Source: Methylococcales bacterium (GTDB lineage: Bacteria > Pseudomonadota > Gammaproteobacteria > Methylococcales > Methylomonadaceae). Taken from it: DNA of 64,000 nt. Below the pieces are notes generated by a model that was not told the origin of the DNA, did no database searches, and saw nothing but the letters and a program-made list of their open reading frames with translations. This document shows, piece after piece, positions 7,955 through 16,631 of the stretch; position 1 is the first letter of the stretch, and each line of letters begins with the position of its first letter. The stretch covers positions 62,001 to 126,000 of the forward strand of contig JAQTPT010000003.1 in assembly GCA_028712795.1 (NCBI GenBank), read 5' to 3'. A program made the translations under genes and the position numbers.

Positions 7955-8920
7955 ATGAAATTTAAGGTCTTCTTTATTGGTCTTTGTTTATGCGTATCCA
8001 GCCACGGTTTTGCTGTGGAAAAAACCACCATCCGCATTGGTGTTCAGGCGTCCGGAACCCTTGAGTGGGAGCTATTGGCCTTACAGGATGACCCGCAGGT
8101 GAAGCCGGCTGATTTTCAACTGGAAATACAGCCGGTCGCGAATGCAGAAGCGGGTAAAGTTGCTCTTCAGGCGGGATCAGTTGATATGATCGTCTCTGAC
8201 TGGATATGGGTTTCCAGTCTTCGCGCCACCGGCGCTGATTTTACTTTTTACCCCTATTCAAATACCTCGGGTGCTTTAGTTGTGGCAGAGAAAAGCCCTA
8301 TCCACTCCATTAAAGATCTCAAAGGTAAGCGCTTAGGCATTGCTGGCGGCGAACTGGACAAAAACTGGCTATTGTTACAGGCATTGGCCCAAAAAGAGCA
8401 ACTGGATTTGAATGCGTCGGTGGAAAAAACATTTGGCGCGCCGCCATTAATTAATGAACAAATCAAACAAAATCGCGTTGATGCGGTGCTTACCTACTGG
8501 CACTTTGCAGTTAGGCTTGAAGGGCAGGGTTATCATCAAATAATTGATGGCAGGGGCATTTTAAAAGGTTTGGGCATCACTGAAAATGTACCCAGCATTG
8601 GTTATGTGTTTAAACAAGGCTGGGCTGAAAAGCATAAGCAGGCTATCGATAACTTTTTTAAGGCCGGCAAACAGGCTAAAAACCGGTTATGCACGTCTGA
8701 TGCCACCTGGCAAAAAATTATCCCGTTAACGCACACGGATGATTTGTCCACCCAAAATTTATTGCGTCAGCGCTACTGTGAGGGCGGTGTCGAGCAATGG
8801 GGTGAAAAGGAACAAAAGGCGGCGGGTCGTATTTATAAGCTACTTGGCACGTTGAGTGACAACCGGTTAACCGGACAATCAGCTGACCTGCAACCAGGCA
8901 CATTTTGGTCTTTAAAATAA
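7955..8920 (+). CDS. ABC transporter periplasmic substrate-binding protein (SsuA/NrtA/TauA-like)
   Basis: A 321-residue exported protein. A signal peptide covers about residues 1-20 (MKFKVFFIGLCLCVSS..GFA). The mature part has the NMT1/SsuA fold pattern: TIRIGVQASGTLEWELLALQ, the GSVDMIVSDWIWVSSL lobe, SIKDLKGKRLGIAGGELDKN, and VDAVLTYWHFAVRL. It would bind a small organic or inorganic anion and deliver it to the permease encoded one base downstream. The binding residues do not allow a choice between sulfonate, taurine, nitrate or a pyrimidine precursor. The neighbouring divergent sulfatase makes a sulfur compound plausible, but this is inference. First gene of a tight three-gene operon. Confidence 0.82.
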   Translation: MKFKVFFIGLCLCVSSHGFAVEKTTIRIGVQASGTLEWELLALQDDPQVKPADFQLEIQPVANAEAGKVALQAGSVDMIVSDWIWVSSLRATGADFTFYPYSNTSGALVVAEKSPIHSIKDLKGKRLGIAGGELDKNWLLLQALAQKEQLDLNASVEKTFGAPPLINEQIKQNRVDAVLTYWHFAVRLEGQGYHQIIDGRGILKGLGITENVPSIGYVFKQGWAEKHKQAIDNFFKAGKQAKNRLCTSDATWQKIIPLTHTDDLSTQNLLRQRYCEGGVEQWGEKEQKAAGRIYKLLGTLSDNRLTGQSADLQPGTFWSLK

Positions 8921-8921
8921 T

Positions 8922-9668
8922 TTGAGGCTTCCAAGGAATCTTTTGCCAACCTTGTCATTGCTGGCTTTTCTAGCCGTATGGCAAGGATTGGCCGTCTATT
9001 TGAACAGCAACACACTGCCAACGCCGGAAACGGTGGCCAGGGTTTTTTGGCTGGCTTGTGCGACGGGGCAACTTCCTTTCCACTTGGGCGTCACTTTGCT
9101 GCGGTTGGTGGTGAGTTTTACTATCGCAATGATATTGGGTTGCGCGACAGGTATTGTCCTAGGGCGTAATAAAAAGCTCGACGCTTTTTTTGATAACTGG
9201 TTGGTTATTTTTTTAAATGTCCCCGCCTTGGTCACGATTATTTTGTGTTATGTCTGGTTTGGCCTGGTTGAATCTGCGGCCATATTGGCTGTTGTGGTCA
9301 ACAAATTACCCAATGTCATCGTCACTATCAGGGAAGGCACGCGCACGCTTGATCAGGATTTACTGGACATGGCGCGTTGCTTTCATTTTAGCAAGCGTAA
9401 AACTCTGGTTCATGTGATATGGCCGCAACTACATCCTTTTGTTATGGGTGCGACGCGGTCGGGGTTGGCATTAATCTGGAAAATTATTCTGGTGGTTGAG
9501 TTGTTAGGCCGCAGCAACGGCATGGGCTATCAATTGCATTTATTTTTTCAATTGTTTGATGTTGCCAGCATTCTGGCTTATACGATAGCTTTCGTTGCAG
9601 TCATTCAAATAATAGAACTTCTTATTTTGAAACCACTGGATAAAAAATCCATGCGGTGGCGGCGATGA
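8922..9668 (+). CDS. ABC transporter permease (SsuC/TauC-like)
   Basis: A 248-residue inner-membrane protein with about six hydrophobic helices. The EAA loop that docks the ATPase is recognisable: GTRTLDQDLLDMARCFHFSK, followed by VIWPQLHPFVMGATRSGLAL. This is the BPD_transp_1 pattern of sulfonate/nitrate/taurine permeases. TTG at 8922 is the first start in frame, one base after the binding-protein stop codon; the Shine-Dalgarno is weak, so translational coupling is likely. The stop overlaps the start of the ATPase gene by four bases (ATGA). Length fits the family (240-270). Confidence 0.85.
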   Translation: MRLPRNLLPTLSLLAFLAVWQGLAVYLNSNTLPTPETVARVFWLACATGQLPFHLGVTLLRLVVSFTIAMILGCATGIVLGRNKKLDAFFDNWLVIFLNVPALVTIILCYVWFGLVESAAILAVVVNKLPNVIVTIREGTRTLDQDLLDMARCFHFSKRKTLVHVIWPQLHPFVMGATRSGLALIWKIILVVELLGRSNGMGYQLHLFFQLFDVASILAYTIAFVAVIQIIELLILKPLDKKSMRWRR

Positions 9669-10405
9669 GTGATGTTCAAATCAACATTAATAGCAAAACG
9701 TATTCGGCGATAGGGCAGGCGGGACATCACACAGCGATTGCCGATTTTAAGCTATCGCTCAAATCCGGCGAATTTATTTGCCTGGTCGGACCATCGGGCT
9801 GCGGTAAAACCACCTTATTAAATATTATTGCTGATCTGGATAATGATTATGAGGGGGAAATTATGGTGGGACAGGAGCATACGCATCCAAAAATAGGCTA
9901 CATTTTCCAGAATCCACGTTTGCTGCCCTGGCGGACGGTTCGGGAAAATATAGAATTAGTGCTGGATAGCCATCAATCAGCGGCTATCATTGATCCCTTG
10001 CTGGAAGTAATGCAACTAACCCAGTCGCAACACGTTTACCCTGAGCGCTTATCATTGGGCATGAGCCGCCGGGTCTCAATCATACGTGCTTTTGCCGTAG
10101 ATCCTGAGGTATTGCTGATGGATGAGCCCTTTGTATCACTGGATGCGCCGACAGCCCGTCAGGTCCGGGAGTTGTTGCTAAAGCTGTGGCAAGAACGTCC
10201 GCATACGGTGTTATTTGTCACCCATGATTTGCGCGAAGCGATTGCTTTGGCTGACCGGCTTATTTTTTTATCAGCTTCACCGATGACAGTCATCAGCGAA
10301 ATCACCGTGCCGATTCCAAGATCTGAGCGTCATAATGAACAGGCGATTGAAGCATTCCGGCAACAACTGATCAATGATTATCCGGCTATAAAAAAGCTGT
10401 TGTAA
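9665..10405 (+). CDS. ABC transporter ATP-binding protein (SsuB/TauB-like)
   Basis: A 246-residue ATPase. Walker A is GPSGCGKTT, the Q-loop is YIFQNPRLLPWRTV (typical of SsuB/TauB/NrtD), the signature is RLSLGMSRRVSI (LSLGM, a slightly divergent LSGGQ), Walker B is VLLMDEPFVSLDA, and the switch histidine lies in FVTHDLREA. ATG 9665 is chosen because it overlaps the permease stop (ATGA); GTG 9656 is an alternative nine bases upstream. It energises uptake by the permease and binding protein encoded before it. A hairpin follows at 10417-10447. Confidence 0.88.
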   Translation: MSDVQININSKTYSAIGQAGHHTAIADFKLSLKSGEFICLVGPSGCGKTTLLNIIADLDNDYEGEIMVGQEHTHPKIGYIFQNPRLLPWRTVRENIELVLDSHQSAAIIDPLLEVMQLTQSQHVYPERLSLGMSRRVSIIRAFAVDPEVLLMDEPFVSLDAPTARQVRELLLKLWQERPHTVLFVTHDLREAIALADRLIFLSASPMTVISEITVPIPRSERHNEQAIEAFRQQLINDYPAIKKLL

Positions 10406-11313
10406 GATAAGTATTCACCCTCACTTTAAAAAAGGTGGGGTGAGGGTAGGCCTTATTTAAAGTGTGTTGATTTGTTATAGCGGACACGTGGCATGAATGG
10501 GTTACGAAGGACAAACTTCGACCCGAGTCACTCGCTCCACATTTCCAAATGGCAGTAAACCAGTCGTTTTTTCCGTCAAAGCTATTGATTTTTAGTAGCC
10601 GCTTTTTCTGAAAAAATCCCTTTAAAATCAATTGCGTTTTTACGGTCTCGCAGTAGTGCCAGCTATTTCATGGCATTACGCAACCGATTCTTAATGCGAC
10701 AAATTAATCCCCAGCGAAACTCAAAACTAGAATATTAAAACTCGATCCATTTCTTATTTTGCAACGACTGAAAACCATCAGTTGGGTTTTAACCGTCCGT
10801 TTTGGGCAACTCACGGTGGTGGGACTTTCAGCTTGCAAGAAATGACAAACTTTGCCAGTCGCACGGGGCTTTATGTCCGGTCACGCTTCGCGGGATACAA
10901 CACTAAGAGACTTTTTCAAGGGAATTTGAGAAATTTTACGCGCTCATTTTAATCTATTCAGACGCACCGCTGTAACTAGATTAAAATATGCTAATCAGAC
11001 AGAGTAGCCGGACAACAAATCATCGTCGAGAGTGTTAAAAACTTACAAAACCCCCTTTAGCGTCCTGGAACATCGCGTGTTTAAACGTAAAAGCCATGCT
11101 GAACAACTAATGCAAGCGGTTTTGAAAGAAGCGATTAATGCGTAAAAACCAGATAAGGTGTTAACTGAATCACACGAAGGAGATCGTCTTTATGCCATCA
11201 CAATGTTTCAGTTTTATTCAACTACAGAAACCAGGCTTCTCGACTCTCATTTCAGTAAGACTTTTAAAGCACACTCTTACAAAAACATTTTTTCTTACTA
11301 CTACGGAGTATCT
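10406..11313. other. Long non-coding or decayed region before patZ
   Basis: Nine hundred bases without an intact gene. ACCCTCAC (10417-10424) pairs with GTGAGGGT (10440-10447), a hairpin without a T-run after the ABC operon. ATTTTAATCT and AGATTAAAAT (about 10947-10986) form another inverted repeat. An open stretch GTG 11032 to TAA 11145 (37 residues, ending SVLEHRVFKRKSHAEQLMQA then VLKEAINA) looks protein-like and may be the tail of a lost gene. The frame of patZ is open upstream to 11158 but those residues do not resemble the family. Confidence 0.4.
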
Positions 11314-13995
11314 ATGGGCCCTCATTATTTAAACCGTTTTTTCACCCCTAAATCAGTGGCTATCGTTGGCGCATCAGAGCGCGAAGACAGCGTTGGATAT
11401 AGGTTATTACTTAATATGCAGGAGGCCGGTTTCAAAGGCGGCCTTTATCCTGTCAACAACAAACGCGAACAATTATTAGGGTTAAAAGCCTACCCTGACT
11501 TGAACTCAGTTCCTGAAGATTTGGATTTGGTGGTGGTTGCCACACCCGCACCGAGCGTCCCCGGCATTATCCGGCAATGTGGCGAAAAAGGCATCACCTC
11601 GGTCATCATTATCACTGCCGGCTTTGGCGAACTGGGCGAAGAAGGAAAACGCCTGCAACAAGAAGTGCTGGATATTGCCCATCGTTACAGTATCCGCATT
11701 ATTGGCCCGAACTGTTTGGGCGTTGTCCGGCCAAGCGGATATCTGAATGCAACCTTCGGTGACGGTACGGTTAAAGACGGCTGTCTGGCGCTATTGTCCC
11801 AATCAGGCGCGGTGTGTACGGCCATTTTGGATTGGGCTAAAGTACAGGGTATCGGCTTTTCAACGGTCGTATCAATGGGCGGCGCGGCCGACATTGATTT
11901 TGGTGAAGTGCTGGATTATCTGGCAACCGACAGTAAAACCACCGGCATTCTGATGTATGTAGAAGGCATACGCGATGCCCGCCGCTTTTTGAGCGGCCTT
12001 AAAGCTGCCGCTCGTTTAAAACCGGTTATCCTGATTAAATCAGGTCGTCATGAAGCGGGGTGCAAAGCGGCAATGTCGCATACAGGCGCCATGGTGGGCG
12101 GAGACAATGTCTTTGATGCCGCCATTGCAAGAGCGGGTGTCGTTAGGGTCTATAGCATCACCGAATTGTTTTCTGCAGCCCGTGTTTTAGCAAACAATTA
12201 TGTGGTCAACAAAGACCATCTGGCGATTATTACCAATGCCGGCGGCCCCGGTGTAATGAGTACCGACCGCGCCGAAGACGTCGGTATAGTGATGGCTGAG
12301 CTGAGTCCATCCAGCATTGAAGCCTTAAATGAAGCTTTACCCGTACACTGGTCCCATGCCAACCCTATCGATATTCTGGGTGATGCCACCTCTGAACGCT
12401 ACCAGAAAGCGTTGGAGATTTGCCTTAAAGATAAAAACATAGACGGTGTACTGGTCATTTTGACGCCTCAGGCCATGACTAATCCAACCCAGGTTGCTGA
12501 ATGTATTATTGAGGGCGCCAAAACCAGCAAAAAGCCTGTATTAGCCTCATGGACAGGCGGCGAAAGGGTTCAGGAAGGTCGAAATCTTTTTGCCAATAGC
12601 AAAGTAGCCCACTTTAGCACCCCTGAAGTCGCTGTCGACGCTTTTTCATTTTTGGCTAACTATGCCCAAAATCAGATCCTGCTTAAACAAATCCCTTCTC
12701 CTACCGATGAACTTGCTAAACCCGATGTTGAAGGTTCCCGTTTAATTATTGAGCGCGTACTTGCAGAAGGCCGTCAGGTTTTGACAGCCCAGGAATCCAA
12801 AGCCATACTTGCCGCATTCCATATTCCGGTCACGCAAACCATCAAGGCATCCAGTGTAAAAGATGCCATGATTGCCGCTGAAACATTGGCCTTTCCGGTG
12901 GTGTTGAAGGTCAACATGGCTGAATTCAGTCATAAATCCGATATAGGCGGCGTCAGGCTTAATATTAACAGTGTTCAGGATATTTCCCGCGACTTCACTG
13001 AGATGGAAGCCGCCATTAAGCGATTACACCCTGAAATAACTGAAGTAGGCATGACTGTTGAACCCATGTACCGTGCTTCCAACGGTCGTGAGTTGATGAT
13101 TGGCGTAGTCAGGGATCCCGTGTTTGGGCCTGCCATCAGCTTTGGCTTGGGCGGCACTATGGTCGAAATTTTAAAGGATAATGCTGTCGCCCTGCCTCCG
13201 CTTAACGCCTATATGGTTGAGCAAATGATTGCCAGAACCAAGGCGGCTAAATATCTGCAGGCATTTCGTCAATTACCCCCCGCGAATAAAAAAGCCCTGG
13301 TTGATGTGCTGCTGAATATATCAACTATGGTCAGTGAACTGCCGGAAATTCTGGAGCTGGATATTAATCCCTTGATAGTCGATGAACACGGGGTAATGGC
13401 TGTTGATGCCCGCATTAAAGCCCAACTGTCCAATCAGCTGACCCCATATTCCCACATGGCGATTCACCCTTATCCTTACCAATTGACTCAGTACTTTCAA
13501 TTATCTAACGGTGCCAATATCACGATCCGCCCAATCCGTCCTGAAGACGCCGTTTTGGAAAAGGATTTTCACAATCGCTTGTCCGAACGTACGAAATATT
13601 TCCGGTTTATGCAAGCGTTGCAGGAATTAACACCGGAAATGATAGTCCGCTTCACGCAAATCGATTATGACCGTGAAATGGCCTTTGTAGCCGTAACCGA
13701 GGATGCAAACCTGCCCAGTGAACTGGGCGTTGGCCGCTACCTGATGAATCCGGACGGTAATTCGGTAGAATTTGCGCTGGTGGTTGCCGATGACTGTCAG
13801 TGTTTAGGGATAGGAACCAGAATCATGAAAGCCTTGATGCAGACCGCCAAATCCAAAGGCATGTTATTTTTTGAAGGTGAAGTATTGGCCGTTAACAAGC
13901 CCATGTTATCGCTGGTTAAAAAACTGGGATTCAGTATAGAAACAATTGCCGATGATAATGAAGTCGTGCGCGTTGTTAAGGACTTAAGGCAATAA
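11314..13995 (+). CDS. patZ: PatZ-type protein lysine acetyltransferase / acyl-CoA synthetase-like fusion
   Basis: An 893-residue fusion. It begins MGPHYLNRFFTPKSVAIVGA, a CoA-binding Rossmann domain typical of NDP-forming acyl-CoA synthetases. Succinyl-CoA ligase-like domains follow, including IIGPNCLGVVRP, LLSQSGAVCTAI, the region KSGRHEAGCKAAMSHTGAM and IITNAGGPGVM. Then comes an ATP-grasp-like segment (AFHIPVTQT, AFPVVLKVNMAEFSHKSDIGG, LGGTMVEIL) and, from about residue 735, a GNAT acetyltransferase domain (ITIRPIRPEDAVLEKDF; QCLGIGTRIMKALM). E. coli PatZ has 886 residues with the same order; it acetylates acetyl-CoA synthetase and other proteins. ATG 11314 is chosen for its GGAG five bases upstream and because family homology begins there. 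It is followed by a strong hairpin shared with the convergent glgP. Confidence 0.9.
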   Translation: MGPHYLNRFFTPKSVAIVGASEREDSVGYRLLLNMQEAGFKGGLYPVNNKREQLLGLKAYPDLNSVPEDLDLVVVATPAPSVPGIIRQCGEKGITSVIIITAGFGELGEEGKRLQQEVLDIAHRYSIRIIGPNCLGVVRPSGYLNATFGDGTVKDGCLALLSQSGAVCTAILDWAKVQGIGFSTVVSMGGAADIDFGEVLDYLATDSKTTGILMYVEGIRDARRFLSGLKAAARLKPVILIKSGRHEAGCKAAMSHTGAMVGGDNVFDAAIARAGVVRVYSITELFSAARVLANNYVVNKDHLAIITNAGGPGVMSTDRAEDVGIVMAELSPSSIEALNEALPVHWSHANPIDILGDATSERYQKALEICLKDKNIDGVLVILTPQAMTNPTQVAECIIEGAKTSKKPVLASWTGGERVQEGRNLFANSKVAHFSTPEVAVDAFSFLANYAQNQILLKQIPSPTDELAKPDVEGSRLIIERVLAEGRQVLTAQESKAILAAFHIPVTQTIKASSVKDAMIAAETLAFPVVLKVNMAEFSHKSDIGGVRLNINSVQDISRDFTEMEAAIKRLHPEITEVGMTVEPMYRASNGRELMIGVVRDPVFGPAISFGLGGTMVEILKDNAVALPPLNAYMVEQMIARTKAAKYLQAFRQLPPANKKALVDVLLNISTMVSELPEILELDINPLIVDEHGVMAVDARIKAQLSNQLTPYSHMAIHPYPYQLTQYFQLSNGANITIRPIRPEDAVLEKDFHNRLSERTKYFRFMQALQELTPEMIVRFTQIDYDREMAFVAVTEDANLPSELGVGRYLMNPDGNSVEFALVVADDCQCLGIGTRIMKALMQTAKSKGMLFFEGEVLAVNKPMLSLVKKLGFSIETIADDNEVVRVVKDLRQ

Positions 13996-14003
13996 TAAAG
14001 CGC

Positions 14004-14038
14004 CCAGCCGCGCCCGCATTTATTGCGGGCGCGGCTGG
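14004..14038. terminator. Strong GC-rich hairpin between convergent patZ and glgP
   Basis: CCAGCCGCGCCCGCA (14004-14018) pairs perfectly with TGCGGGCGCGGCTGG (14024-14038) around a five-base loop, giving a 15-pair stem. It lies between the stop codons of patZ (plus) and glgP (minus), so it can serve both directions. There is no long T-run on either side. Confidence 0.8.
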
Positions 14039-14054
14039 CTTGCTCATTAAGAAA

Positions 14055-16565
14055 TTACTTATGCGTTACCGGTTGTGGCGTTAATTTCCAGATCTCCCGA
14101 TTATATTCGCCAATCGTTCTGTCGGTGGAGAATTTGCCGCTGTTCGCACAGTTTAAAATACTCATTTTGGTCCAATGATCTTTATCCCGATAGGCGTCTT
14201 CAACGCGTTTTTGGGTATCTACAAAACTCCGAAAATCCGCAATAGTCATCCAGGGATCATGCGGGCTTTTTATGGAACTAATCAGATCATTAAATAGGCC
14301 CGGTTCAAACTGATTAAAATAGCCGGATTCCAGAAGATGCATAACCTGCTGCAAGTCTTCATCCTGATCGATAATAGCAATCGGGTCATAGTTGCCTCGC
14401 CTTGCTTCAACTTGTTCTTCCGTCAAACCGAACAGAAAAAAGTTTTCATCACCCACTTCTTCACGGATTTCAATGTTGGCGCCATCCAGCGTGCCAATGG
14501 TGATGGCGCCATTCATCATCAGCTTCATGTTGCCGGTGCCCGAAGCTTCCTTGCCGGCGGTCGATATTTGTTCTGATAAATCAACTCCCGGACATATTCT
14601 TTCCATGGCTGAAACGCGATAATCCTTTAAAAACAGCAAGGCTAGTTTTTTATCTGATTCAGGGTCTGAATTAATAACCTGGGCAACGTTATTGATTAAT
14701 TTAATGATTTTTTTTGCCATACGATAGCCGGGAGCCGCCTTGCCGCCAATCAATACGCATCTTGGAACCCTACTCTCGATGTCACCTTTTTTAATACAGT
14801 TATAAAGATGAATAACATGCAATACATTTAATATTTGACGCTTATATTCATGAATACGTTTAACCTGCACATCGAATATGGCATCGACATTAAATTGTAG
14901 ATCGGTGTCGTGTTTACGTTGTTTATAATCAATCAAGCGCTGTTTCGCCGCCTGTTTGATTGCACGCCAGCGTTGCCGGAATTGGGCATCCTCAGCGTAG
15001 GGTTCCAGCTTTTTTAACTGCGATAAATCAGTCACCCAACCTTCGCCTATCGTTTCTGTTATCAGACTTGCCAGCTCCGGATTACAGGCGGCCAACCAGC
15101 GTCTTGGCGTTACCCCATTGGTTTTATTATTGAATTTATGCGGCCATAAGGCATAAAAGTCGCTGAACAAGCCTTGCTGCAATAACTCGGTATGTAACCG
15201 GGCAACCCCGTTCACGGAAAAACTGCCTACTATGGCAAGATGGGCCATTCTTACCTGTCGCTCATAACCTTCCTCTATGATGGACATTCTGCGTAAACGT
15301 TCACTATCGCCGGGCCAGTGCATGGACGCTTCGGTTATAAAGTGGCTGTTAATTTCAAAAATAATGTCCATCAGTCGCGGCAATAACCGTTGCATCAATT
15401 TAACGGGCCATTTTTCCAGCGCTTCGGGCAACAGGGTGTGGTTTGTATAAGCCATGGTACTTTTGGTGATAGTCCATGCTTCATCCCAGGTTAAACCGTG
15501 AACATCCATCAGCAGGCGCATCAGTTCGGCAATGGCAATACTCGGATGGGTGTCGTTTAACTGGAAACAGCGTTTTTCGGCAAAGCGGCTGAAGTTATTG
15601 CCGTGCAGACCTATCCAGTGGCAAATAACATCCTGCAAACTGGCGGAAGCCAGAAAATATTGTTGCCGTAATCTCAGCTCTTTACCATTTTCATTGGCAT
15701 CATTGGGATACAGCACCATAGTGACATTTTCCGCCGTGATTTTTGCCGCGACAGCTTCTGCATAATCGCCGGCATTAAACTCGTCCAGGTTAAACTCTTC
15801 GGTAGCCACTGCCTTCCACAGCCGCAGGGTATTAACGGTGCCATTCCGATAGCCGGGTATCGGCGTATCAAAAGGCACTGCCAGGACATTGCTGGTGGCT
15901 ATCCAGCAATGCCGTTGCTCGCCATTTTCATCAGTTTGAATTTCGGTATGCCCGCCAAATTTAATGCTATGCGAATATTCCAGCCGTTCAATTTCCCAGA
16001 CGTTACCTTGACGCAGCCAATGGTCGGGTTTTTCAACCTGCTCACCATTAACAATAGTCTGGGTAAACATGCCGTATTCGTAACGTAACCCGTAACCGAT
16101 AACCGGCAGTTGCAAGGTTGCGCAACTGTCGACAAAGCAGGCTGCGAGGCGGCCCAAGCCACCATTACCCAGTCCGGCATCGTACTCACTATTGATCAGC
16201 TCTTCAATTTCAATGCCGAGATCATACATGGCCTGAGTAGCCGTATCGGTTACCCCCAGATTAAGCATGGCATTGCTTAACGTGCGTCCCATCAGAAACT
16301 CCATGGACAGATAATAACCCCGTCTGCAGTCATTGTTTTTATAGGTTTTGTGCGTCACCTTCCAGCGCTCCATCAAGCGGTCACGAATCGCCAGTGACAG
16401 TGCTTCGCTCGCATAATAAGGCGCTCGACAGTTTTCATCCCTCCCCAGTAAATGGACATAATATTGTTTAAAATCATGGAGAAAATCATTTTTTTCATTT
16501 CCCCGTTCAGGGAGTGTAGTGATAGATGGATTAAGCTTGCTAATCACAAATTGGTCAGTAGGCAT
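14055..16565 (-). CDS. glgP: Glycogen/starch/alpha-glucan phosphorylase (GT35, E. coli GlgP type)
   Basis: An 836-residue phosphorylase releasing glucose 1-phosphate from glycogen in the cytoplasm. Near the N-terminus are RGYYLSMEFLMGRTLSNAML and GLGNGGLGRLAACF; the middle has RYEYGMF, FQLNDTHPSIAIAELMR and TNHTLLPEALEKWP. The C-terminal PLP site EASGTGNMKLMMNGA carries the cofactor lysine, followed by GTLDGANIEI. Length is normal (E. coli 815). It lies 66 bases downstream of ppk1 on the same strand, so both may be in one transcript linking polyphosphate and glycogen. It differs clearly from the second phosphorylase at 19327, which has the DUF3417-type N-terminus. Confidence 0.95.
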   Translation of the reverse strand: MPTDQFVISKLNPSITTLPERGNEKNDFLHDFKQYYVHLLGRDENCRAPYYASEALSLAIRDRLMERWKVTHKTYKNNDCRRGYYLSMEFLMGRTLSNAMLNLGVTDTATQAMYDLGIEIEELINSEYDAGLGNGGLGRLAACFVDSCATLQLPVIGYGLRYEYGMFTQTIVNGEQVEKPDHWLRQGNVWEIERLEYSHSIKFGGHTEIQTDENGEQRHCWIATSNVLAVPFDTPIPGYRNGTVNTLRLWKAVATEEFNLDEFNAGDYAEAVAAKITAENVTMVLYPNDANENGKELRLRQQYFLASASLQDVICHWIGLHGNNFSRFAEKRCFQLNDTHPSIAIAELMRLLMDVHGLTWDEAWTITKSTMAYTNHTLLPEALEKWPVKLMQRLLPRLMDIIFEINSHFITEASMHWPGDSERLRRMSIIEEGYERQVRMAHLAIVGSFSVNGVARLHTELLQQGLFSDFYALWPHKFNNKTNGVTPRRWLAACNPELASLITETIGEGWVTDLSQLKKLEPYAEDAQFRQRWRAIKQAAKQRLIDYKQRKHDTDLQFNVDAIFDVQVKRIHEYKRQILNVLHVIHLYNCIKKGDIESRVPRCVLIGGKAAPGYRMAKKIIKLINNVAQVINSDPESDKKLALLFLKDYRVSAMERICPGVDLSEQISTAGKEASGTGNMKLMMNGAITIGTLDGANIEIREEVGDENFFLFGLTEEQVEARRGNYDPIAIIDQDEDLQQVMHLLESGYFNQFEPGLFNDLISSIKSPHDPWMTIADFRSFVDTQKRVEDAYRDKDHWTKMSILNCANSGKFSTDRTIGEYNREIWKLTPQPVTHK

Positions 16566-16631
16566 TATCTAATCCTGTATTAAAATTTAATTTATTACCA
16601 AGGGGTTACATTGTAAATACTGCGAATTATT

